DNA from: Atrichornis clamosus
Lineage: Eukaryota; Chordata; Aves; Passeriformes; Menuridae
Direction: 5' to 3'
Assembly (NCBI GenBank): GCA_013400975.1
Contig: WBMZ01003472.1
Span: 186,001-250,000 of the forward strand
DNA: 64,000 nucleotides
The stretch's first letter is position 1, and every line of letters begins with the position of its first letter. The translations under genes and the position numbers were made by a program. This document shows, piece by piece, positions 54,013 to 64,000 of the stretch. The notes under the pieces were generated by a model. It had not been told where the DNA came from, did no database searches, and saw only the letters and a list, made by a program, of their open reading frames with translations.

Positions 54013-57000
54013 GTAATGTGTACAGGTTCTATATGCTTTTATCTAAATGTCACTGACTTTAATATATCAACAATCTTCCTGAAAAATAAGCTGAAGAGTC
54101 TTTTATGCGGTCAAAGCAATTCTGTGTACATTACCAATAACACTTGGGGATTAATTGTCTGCGTATGAGTAAAATGAGAAACAACAAGAATCTTGCACCA
54201 AGAGGTCAGGAAGGTGTTCCTAGCAGCCTTAGCATGTCTGTTTGATTCCAGCCTGGGGCAGATTGTTACACTGAGTCCTAAAGGCCTGAGAATTCAGGCT
54301 GCAAAGGAAATGCTGACACTTCCTTAAGACAGGTAGCACTCACAGATAAGAAGCACAGAGAAGAATAAAATAATTTTGCAATTTAAGGGGCCTGTGAAGA
54401 TGGCCCCTTTCGTTATGCTGACTCAAAATACAATCTTCCTCTTGGTGGATATGAATAAATCTCTTGAGTGAGTTTTTCCTTCTTAGAACAATCTTCAGGC
54501 TGACCTAGCACAGCAAGTATCTTGAAATGTGATGTTTTGCTGTATTAAACGGAACAAATAACCAATTCTGACCAGTCATTTCAGTTCTCTGCAGTGGTAC
54601 AGGCTGGCAGCGTTATCAGGAGAGAACATCGCACCCATGATCTCTCTCTTTGTTAGCCCTTGTGTACTCACACCTTGGCTTCAGAGGGAAATTGAGTGCT
54701 TTTAGTCCCCACTTTAGCAGAGCAGGAAGAACCTCCTAAATGAAAGTGAAGTGTCTGCTTTCTCCTGTCCGTATTTAACTGCATCCTTTCCCAGGGATGG
54801 GCATGTTTTTGTACACTTTGTGGCTTTGAAAGTGTGAATCTGCTTCCAAGATTTCATAAAGCTATATCTGAGTAATGGTATTGACAGGAAGAATCCCAGT
54901 ATTTTTTCTCCAATTTAACTTTTCTCCAATTTAAGTGCAGGAAAGGCCTGGAAATCAGGCCTGACAATGAGTTCACTGGCACCCATCTCTGATAGGTTTA
55001 TTACCTGCAGCCTCTTGGGACACAGGTATTTTAGAGCTTATCACAAATGAATACGTAATATATCATTGGCATAGATTTATGTTTGTGATCCCCAGGTCAT
55101 GTTGTCCCTGCCCCTTTTTTCTTCTGGATGTTTTTCTTTGTTAATTATCTGATATGAGATTTAGCAGCCTGTAAGCAAAATCTAACAGCACAAAAATCAG
55201 CGAGTAGGCTTTTCTAGGGAGACCAGCACTAGTTCTTGCCAAAGGTGACAAAAAATAAGGAGTCTTCTCTGGCCTACCATCAGAGGCCAGCAGAGCTCAC
55301 CCATCATGCCTAACATGATGGCTTGCCAAATCCAGAGATGGGCAGTGCTGATAAAATCTAGTGAAAACTGGAACTCACAGGTGTTCTGTTGTCTTTGAAA
55401 ATAAGTCTGTCTTTTTAAATTTCATGAATAATGGTCTGAAAACTAATCAAACCAGTGGATTGCTCTTGTGTAATTTAGTGGTTCTTAATCTTCTTTCTCC
55501 TTACATTTTGCAGCAGAATCTCCTCCTTAGGATCTGAATGGGCTGGGGGAAAGGACTGAGGATTTTAAGAAGTGGTGTCTTGTGCTGTTGAGTTACATAA
55601 TGGCATCTAAAATTTTCTGTAATTAAAGAAAATACCTAGGTGAAGTGCTTGAAGTGATCAAAACTCTTTTATTTGCTTTGACACGTGAATGATTTCAATT
55701 TCACTAGAGATGCTGTTGCTATCACTTTTTCCTTCTGACTCTAATACCAACAAAGAAAAATCTCAGGTTGTCTGAAACCGCAGAAGCCAGAAGAGAAGGC
55801 AGAGAGGAGATTTTAAAGGGGGAGATTTTGGTTAAAATATAAGTTACATTAAGATGTTTTCATTCTGGAGAGAGAAGAAATTACACTCCTGCATAATTTC
55901 TTTTAATTCTGTATATATTTTAGTAAGTTTATTTTGAAATAATCTTAAAGGTGTCATGCCCCTAAGTGGAGAATTTCATAATCTAATTTATATTGCCTCT
56001 GATTAAATATATCTACCTACCCATCTATATCATGAGTGCCTGCTTCTCCCTGCTCCTCCAGTGCCTTATGTTTAACCCAGCCATTTTTGCCAGTGCAGTG
56101 GGAACATGAGGTACCAATTAATTCAGAACAGTAGTGGTTCACATCAGCTTTCCATAGCTGTAAAAGGAGCAAGGTAATGGAATCAGACATAGCCACTCAT
56201 GAATAATTAGCCATCATCTTTCCACTCAGCATGGAAGGAAAACAAAAGTCCAACAGCCTTAAAAATCCAAATAAACATTCCAATACATGAGGATTAGGAG
56301 GCTAGGCTCACTCAGAAAAAAGGTCTGAGGTTTGGACCAGACAGTATTAAATACACAGGTTTTGCTGTTTACTCCTGGGAGTCAGTTTTTGAAACAGCAC
56401 TTTACCTTGCATTTCTGAGATAGTTCTGGTTTTGGAGATAAGAACTCTTTTTTAGGCTCAGTTTTAAACAAATATGCTGGGTAACCTGCTAGAATTCACT
56501 GCTATGGTGCCTGGCATTTCCAGACTTCAGTGCAGATGGGCAGTGCAGGCTGGTGATGAAAGTACCGGACAGAAATCAGATGAGTGAGGCTCTTTTCCAG
56601 CCCCCACCACTGACACACTCTTAGTCTTCAAGTGTGTGTGCCTGCATCTTTTGCACCATCCTTTGTCTATTTCATTTTATTTATTTAGTTGAGATAATAA
56701 ACTCTCTGGGGCTTGGGACTGTCTGCCAATTTATGTCTGCTCCCTGCCCAGACCAATGCATGTCTGGAGTGGGGAGCTGGGAAGGGAGACCTTGGCTGAA
56801 TCTCGGCAGCACTCTTGGACCATGGACAACAAGGAAAGTGTGTGGTGGCAGTGGAAGCAGCAGGGCTTTTGCAAGTCAAGCTTCAGCAACTCCAGAGTTT
56901 GTTTTCTAGGAAATAGCGGTGTACACGACACGCTATTCATAATTCATTGCAGATCACACGTTCAGAGGGAGTTAGTAGCAGCTGCACACCACAGACACGT

Positions 57001-60000
57001 GCTCATCTCCTTTGATACTGCTCAGAACCATTTAACAATCCTACTCAAGCTAGATGGGAGAAAAGAAACACATCATACTCAGAGAAGATTTGCCAGCCTT
57101 TCTCTTTCCAACTGCTATCAGGAATATTTTAAAATGTGATTCTTAATCCTTATCCTTTAATAGGGAAATTCAGGAAATTCTACCCTACCCGGAACCTCTG
57201 GATGAAAAGCAGGGGAAGGTGGAATTTTGATTGAACTACATCTGTGGAAGCATTGGGAAATTTTTGATGTAAGCAGCGCCCTCTCTTTCTATTGATCTCG
57301 TCCAGTGAGTTTTGGGTTTGATGACAAAAATATTTAAATCACTACATGATAACTCTCCTGGTCCTGTTGAACCAGCAAACAAGAGGAACTAAGCAGTTGT
57401 CATCTCAATCTGTATCAGCAGGGCCTCTGAGCAGCAGGAGGTTTGCTGCTTCTCTCATAGGCAGACTGAAATGGGAGGTAAGAACATACAACTCACCACA
57501 GAATTTTGTCTTTGAAGAAGAAATGATGGAGCTCTCAGTGTTGTGGAGCTTCCAGAAAAACATTCTTTGATTCTAGTGAGATCCATGGTGTTGGGCTTTG
57601 TTTGTTTATGGGTTTTGTTGTATGCTTGCTTTGGGGGAGTGAGAGAGGGCTGGGGGTGTGGGTGGGCAGAATAATAAAAAAATCCCAAGTCTAGTAATTT
57701 TTCAGTATGCCTGGTGTATTTCGCTGGTAAATACTTGTAGGAAAAAGTTAGGCTCAGAGGAGTTTCACATCACTGCTGGCAACATATGAGTTTGTTTTCT
57801 ACAAAACATCAGTAATTCAAATATACCCAGAGACCTGTGCTAGACCTGCATAAAGCCCCGGGATTTCTATCTACAAGGTATGTCTTCAAACACTTTACCA
57901 GCTTTCTTTTACAGTAGTTCATCTGCTTGAGGTTTGTCTGTGAAAACTACTACACCTGCATGAAAATGCCAACAATTGCCCATCTGTGACTTGAATCTCA
58001 AAGCTTGCCTGGTTTTTATTTTAATCTGCAAACAGTACTTTAATCACTCTTAATTTAAATTTAATTTAATTTAGTCCTTGTGTCACCAAAATATTTAACA
58101 CCGAGACAAATCTTTTTGCTGCAGCTCAGCCGAAGTGTGGGTTAAATGAAAGCTGCTTTAAAATACTTAGCTTTACAAACATTTTATTATGTCAAGACTG
58201 ATTTTCCAGGCTTTCTTAGGGATGTGGACCCTGATTCAAACAAATGACTCATTTTTAGTGTGCAAGTAATTCTGCTGAATTTTTGAAAGTAATACTGAAT
58301 CTGTATGGCTGATCAGATGACTAAATGTAGGCACATGATACCAGCAACCAGATAATGCCGTGGAAATGAGCAAAAGCTAGGACCCTGGCAAAAAGCTACC
58401 TCTGCAATATTCCATTAAGGATCTGAATGGAAGATGTTTTGAGATCCTTTGAGCAATGATCATGAAAAGGAAATTATCTGCATGGGGAAAAATCCAGTTC
58501 TTTTTTTATAGGTGTGATGTAGGTATGTGAGGGCACAATCAGATGTTTCCACCAAGCTCTTCTCTGTGAAGGGAGAGACAACCATCTTAGCAGTCTGTCT
58601 TTCACTGAGATGATGAGACAATTGGTAGTGAAGCTCACACCAATAAACATGCTGGTTTACTTACCAGATTATTCAAATTCGTGTTTCATAGCTGAGACAA
58701 ATGGAAGAAGGAGGTTTGCAGATAGACAGAGCTTGCTCTAGAGTCAGACAAAAAGTCCACTAGCAGCTCGTGGATAAAATGATTATGTAATGCCAAAAAA
58801 ATAAATGACAGCTTGCAAAAAAATCTTGGAATGCTTAGTGGCACGCAGACATGAAACAGCGTGTTAAAAAAAATGTGCAGTCATCTGTGGAAAATATGCT
58901 TAAGTTATTCGGTGTTGACATTGCAATAAATAAATTAGGAGCTGATCTCTCAAATGTTAGTCCTAGCAGGCAGCCATGTGCTTTGACAAGGTAGTTACTG
59001 GGAGAGGCAAGACTGCATCAGAACTGAAGGTGGGACATGTACAGCGTTCCCCTGGGGCCACATGGCCAGCCAGGTGGTCTCCAGGCAAGGGCTGCAACGA
59101 CTCTTTGTAGGTCACAGGCAAGTCTTGCAGTTTCATCTAGGACAGATTAAGTCTTGTGATTTAATAGGAACATTGACACAGAAGAGGATTGGATTGTATT
59201 GCAAGGTTCCTTTCTACTCCCTAGTCTGTTAGTGAGAACTTAATGGAAACAATATGTGGGACCAAGAAATGTTTCATATTGCTCAGCAATGCTCACTGGG
59301 AAGTCCTTAACATATAGAGACTCATGATCCAAAAGGGCCCCAAGACTTCTGCAGCTGGATATTTGGGACATGGCAGAAGGAGCTCTAAGTGTGAAAGTAA
59401 GCCTTCCATCATTTTGAGGGACTGCAGAAACATATTCTTGGTAAGGACCTTCAAATTTGTCATTCCTCTGTCCCAAAGCACAGTGTTTGATCATTCCTGA
59501 AAGGCAGCTACAATGACTGTTGTTAAGGACCTCTAATGGTGAATATAATAGAAATTCTGGAGGAAATTTATCCCAGTATTTCACCATTTTTTATCTATAT
59601 TTTTTCCTCCTAATGCCTAACCTAAATCATCTTTGCTCCATCTTAAGCTTGTTCACTTTTGTCCTATCCAGCACAGACATCTAAGCATTTAGAAATTTGC
59701 AGGTGTTTTCCTTCTTTTGTAAGCTAACAACTACTAAACATTCAAATGCCCCATGAGGCCTAGACTCCTGTTTTCATATACTCATGTTTTTGCTGCATAA
59801 ATTCAATATGATTATTAATCTCATTTTCAGATGATGCCACACACTTTTATGCTGTCAGTTCTGTCAAAACTCTTAGGATTAAAGAAACTGAGAAAGTCAT
59901 GTAACATCTCATACCTGTAACATAAACTAACACATGACAAACCAACCAGGGAATTTTAATTGTCCATTAATACTAGGGGTTTTCAATCTTTTTCTCTTAG

Positions 60001-61984
60001 GAAGTAGGTACCTTTTTCTGGACTCTGCACAGTCTCTGGTCTAAACTGAAAAGGAGAATTTTGTAGCAATGAATGGTGGTAGTGTCATGAGTTAGGATTT
60101 TCAGGATCTCACCTCACCACCTTTGTTTGGGATGCTATTTTATCTCCTGAGAAAATCACACTTCCTTCCTCTCTAACTTGCTGCCAGTCTATTTTTTTCC
60201 CATTTTTGTTACAGCTTCTGCACTGTGACTTGCCCAAAGGTGGCTTAATTCACATGCTGATGCTTATATGGTGTACAGCCTCTCTCAAACCTACTTCTGG
60301 AGTGGTGCTAGAAGCCTTTCATAGAGCAGGAGACATATTTCTGCAGCCATTCGGAGTTCACCCTCAGTGAGGTTTGATTCACCAACCTCAGCTGCACACC
60401 AACCCCAAGGGATGAAATTGTTACAGGTATGAAGGAGGCAGAGGGTGCTTGGTGGTCTCCAGCTCCTTTAAAAAGAGCATGCCCTGCTTGCTTATCTTTT
60501 TTTGCAAGAGGAAACCCTCCAATGTGTGGAAGTATTGAGTGCAAAACTCCATAAGGGAACACCTGAAACACAGCGAGGCTTTGTCCTGAATGTAGAACTC
60601 CCTAACCTAACATGCAAGGGACTTTTCTCCCTGTGGGTTTCAAGCCAGGATATTTGGAGTGTGTTCCAGATCGTGTTTGTATTCAGAAAATAATGCTTCT
60701 GCTTCAAGACAAATTAATATGAGTACCTGTCAAAGCTTTAGTAGTTTCCCCGGTGGGTGGGCTGGCTACGTAGGGTGTGAGGTCTGCCTGCACACCTTCC
60801 ACACACCCTCACACAGAGCTGCTGGGGTGTGGCAGGCAGTAGGATGCCAGCAGCTCCTACCTAGGATGAAGTGGAAGGTCCAGAAGGCATCAGCCCTCAA
60901 AGGAGAGCAGTTTGGATCTGCAGTGCCTGTGATGGTGGGGTCCTTGATCCAATTCCTCTCCCAAAGCAATACCATAGCAAAAATAATTATGATAGAATTC
61001 ATCTTTGGAGGTACAGACCAACATATTTCACATTTGACCATGGATTTTGAAACCTCTTTCTAACTCTGTGGAATATGTTCCAAAGAGCTTTAAATTCTGG
61101 GAGCAGCTGAGTGTTTACCCTCTGATAGTTGAGTTTAGCACCTCAGAACTGAGGCACTCAAAATAACTCATCACCCTGGAAAACTGGAAGCCCTGGGATC
61201 GCTATAGTGCCAGTAAATGTTGAGCTCAGGATTTCCTGTTTTCACTGCAGTTTATGTGGATGGATGTCACCACTGATGTAGCCTCTGAAAAGGCAGAGCT
61301 CTTAACAAGGTGGCTAAAAATAAGGATGTTAAACCCCAGGCATTTCAATGACTGCTTCATTGTGGATAATTTCATATAATTCAGAGAAACTGTTCCTTTG
61401 TTAGTTTTTTTTTGTTTTCCAGATTATGACTAGCAGTGTGTTGTAGGCACTTTTTGTCCCATATTGTTTGCTTAGCTTAATCCATAGCTACCAGTTTGTG
61501 CTTTCAAAGCATTATGACCACAGTTCTTTCCTACCTTTGGGCAGTGTGTAGCACAGTAGTCCTGTTAAGCTCCTAGGTGCCTAAATATGTTACAAAATAT
61601 TGAGACCTTTCTGTGCCTTTGCTCTACAAAACCTAAATATAAAATATCAATATTATTTTATACAATTATATCCAGATATAATTTTAACTGTTATAAAACA
61701 ATAAGAAAACCCAAAACCTAAAAAAATTAGACAATATTTTGGAAAGCAGAGAATGTTTTCATTCCCTATTTAGGCAGAGGCTATTGCACAGCTTAATTTG
61801 TGCAAGGATAACACACAGGATGGGAGCACACAAAATTTCCACTGACAGCAATCTTTGTCAGTACTAGGTTTTGACTGGCTGTGAGCCATTTTAGAGATTC
61901 AAATTAGTGACAACATAACTTATAAAACTGTGTTGGTAGCTTTCTTAGGCAACTTCCAAAATAGCCTTTGTCATGTAAGAAAGA

Positions 61985-62284
61985 TGGAGAGGGACATTCG
62001 AGCAGGGCCTGTTGCAATTGCACAAGAGGTAATGGTTTTAAACTAAATGAGGGATTGGATTTAGATATTAGGAAGAAGGTTTTTCATTATGAGAGTGGTG
62101 AAACACGGATGCAGGTTGCCCAGAGATGTTGTAGGTGTCCCATCCCTGGAAACATTCAAGGGCAGGTTGGACAGGGCTCTGAGCAATCTGATGTAGTTGA
62201 AGATGTCCCTGCTCATTTCAGCGTGTTGGACCAGATCACCTTTAAAGATCACTTCCAGATGAAAGGATTCTGTGATTCTGTATA
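61985..62284 (+). mobile_element. CR1 LINE 3' fragment, plus orientation
   Basis: The segment carries CR1 3' landmarks in order: TGGATTTAGATATTAGGAAG, a TTGCCCAGAGATGTTGTAGG region, CCATCCCTGGAAACATTCAA, GGACAGGGCTCTGAGCAA and the closing GATTCTGTGATTCTGTA octamer-type repeat. About 300 bp. It seems to be from a different CR1 subfamily than the long copy at 39-41 kb. Frames open across it (such as 61968-62285) are chance. Confidence 0.88.
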
Positions 62285-64000
62285 GTCTGTGTTGACTCAG
62301 ACCAGCAAGACTGAGGTTATTGGAATCAGGTTGATCTCCTGTGCAGTGCTTCTGCACAAGACGCACTCGGATTGCTATTCCAAAAACCAAACACAGGCCC
62401 TCTGCAGCACAGTTCTTGTCTCAGCTTTTACTGCTGATAATTTCCCATTGTGGAGTTCTGCTTCACCTGTTCCCAGGTACAAAGTGTATACTTGCTGTAG
62501 TCTCCTACCTAGCAGTTTCTCTGCTGTTTCCAAATTTCCTGTGCCAGGGGCTGTGGTGGCAATATCTGGTATCTCATCACCCTCAACATCAGTTCTTCTG
62601 TCTCTCTGGAGAAGAAACTATTTATTCCTGTGTTTCTGTGGCTCCACTCTAAAACACGTTAGCAGTAAGGAACTGGAGCCATAAGGTGGCCACTTTGTCC
62701 CAGTCTCCTGGTCAGGTGGTCAGTCACTTTACTTCCCCCTCAAAATTTTTTTTTTCTTTCATCTTATGGGAAATGGCCCATTTTCTCTGTGGTGAGATTC
62801 CACGGTTTTGTGGGCAAGTATTTACATTACATTTATGGAAAGCATAACATACAACCCAAACTCATGAGGACACTTGCCATTGCATGAGCTCCCATCATGT
62901 TTTGTAGTACAGGGCACTCCGTGCACATTCCCACCTGCCTTGCTGACAGCACTGTCCTGATTTAAAGGAGAAGGTTGCATCACCCTTCCTTTCCCTGGTA
63001 CAATATTTTCTCCTACTGTACCCACTCTAGCACATACCTACAGATATGCAAAAACTCTGTGCTTATATGGAGGAGAGCAATGAAGAAACCTTGTCCTCGT
63101 TATGTGTTTGAGGCTAACTTGGTGAGTCACATTTAGCACCTGTGGCACCAACCCTGCCATCAGCTGCATGTTGTGACCACCCCTCCCCTAAGCCAGTTCA
63201 GTGTCAGCAGCTGCGGAGGGCTTGCAGAGGGAGGATTTCCAGGGGTATTCCTGCAGGGCTGGTTGCTTGGTACTGCCAGAAGGGCTCCCAACAGCCCTTA
63301 ACAGGTGAGAGCCATCATCTCGTCTGGTGCTGCACTAAGTACCTCTCTCTGTTAAACCCTTTTAGTTGGAACTACAAAAGGCTCCGGAGGAGCTTTTTGA
63401 ACTCCTACGGGGAGGTGTATGGCATAAGCAACAAGCAAACACTTCTAAACCCAATCTCTCCTGCAGTCAAGGTCAACAGAAAGATGGGAATGTTGGGAAA
63501 GGATCACAAGGTAAGTCATAGCCTGAACCTAGAGAAAATTTGTTTTCTGCACAAGATGAAAGGAATTTACAGTATTTTAAGAGGTTTGCTAGCAATATTA
63601 TGCAACTGTGTTTAGCTTGTGTTCTGTGATATTCTTAACATCTTGTAGGATAATAGGATCATCTCATCTATTATTGTTTGCTGTCTCCTGGCTGTATCAT
63701 CTGTGGTATATTTTAATTTCTTAGGTTTATTCAAGTGCACATGCAGGTATGATGTGAAGTGTGATTGAAGAATCAACTCAGTTTCTGAATTCTAACCTCA
63801 GACATAAAGGAAATATCTTTCATTTGAAATAGCTTTGTCTGAATATTATGCATCTACCTGCACTACAAAGAATCCAAAATACAAATACAAATAGCATTTA
63901 ACAAAGTGGAACCCTATGCCTTGGAAGTGCTGTTGAAATGTTAATATAGGTATCAATCTTTGCAACTGTTTTGTAAGGCGAAACAAGAAGGTGCTACTTC

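Noticed and set aside
63142..63615. A 157-codon plus-strand ORF as a complete single-exon gene
   Set aside because: No family resemblance, no promoter or poly(A) context and repetitive-looking composition. Only the smaller exon candidate inside it is kept as a finding.

Overview
This window is vertebrate nuclear DNA from a bird. The evidence is compact AT-rich introns, several CR1 retrotransposon pieces with avian CR1-style 3' ends, and a solo LTR of a type I know from neoavian genomes. I cannot name the species. A galliform seems less likely than a neoavian bird because of that LTR. The two genes match the human 11p15.1 neighbourhood in order and orientation: SERGEF and KCNC1 in tail-to-tail convergence.

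Layout. Positions 1-20290 are the last intron of SERGEF on the + strand, with a solo LTR at 2600-3081 and weaker LTR-like traces. The last SERGEF coding exon is 20291-20457. A 3' UTR of roughly 2 kb follows, with a cluster of AATAAA signals at 22355-22528. About 7 kb of intergenic DNA (22.5-29.5 kb) contains an ancient MIR-like SINE fossil. KCNC1 (voltage-gated potassium channel Kv3.1) then occupies the - strand to the end of the window. Reading in gene direction, intron 1 runs 64000-51491, exon 2 is 51490-50557, exon 3 is 33854-33666, exon 4 with its stop is 30865-30801, and the 3' UTR ends near 29.5 kb. Exon 1 (start codon and T1 domain) was not found and probably lies beyond position 64000.

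The KCNC1 exons show both classical isoforms. Reading through the exon 2 donor gives the short Kv3.1a tail and stop at 50525. Splicing exon 2 to exons 3 and 4 gives the longer Kv3.1b tail. Frames and phases join exactly. With a 190-residue exon 1, residue numbers match human Kv3.1, so R320, A421, N220, N229, S503 and the GYG filter fall at the expected positions.

The remaining sequence is intron and intergenic DNA: a 2.2 kb decayed CR1 with parts of its reverse transcriptase gone, three CR1 3' fragments, three probable MIR-like fossils, LTR candidates, simple repeats and a few perfect palindromes. I saw no bacterial-type operon, CRISPR array, tRNA or rRNA. I found no convincing new biological system. 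The points most worth checking are the splice arrangement of the Kv3.1 tail, a possible unannotated + strand exon near 63.4 kb, and two abutting divergent ORFs near 49.2 kb.
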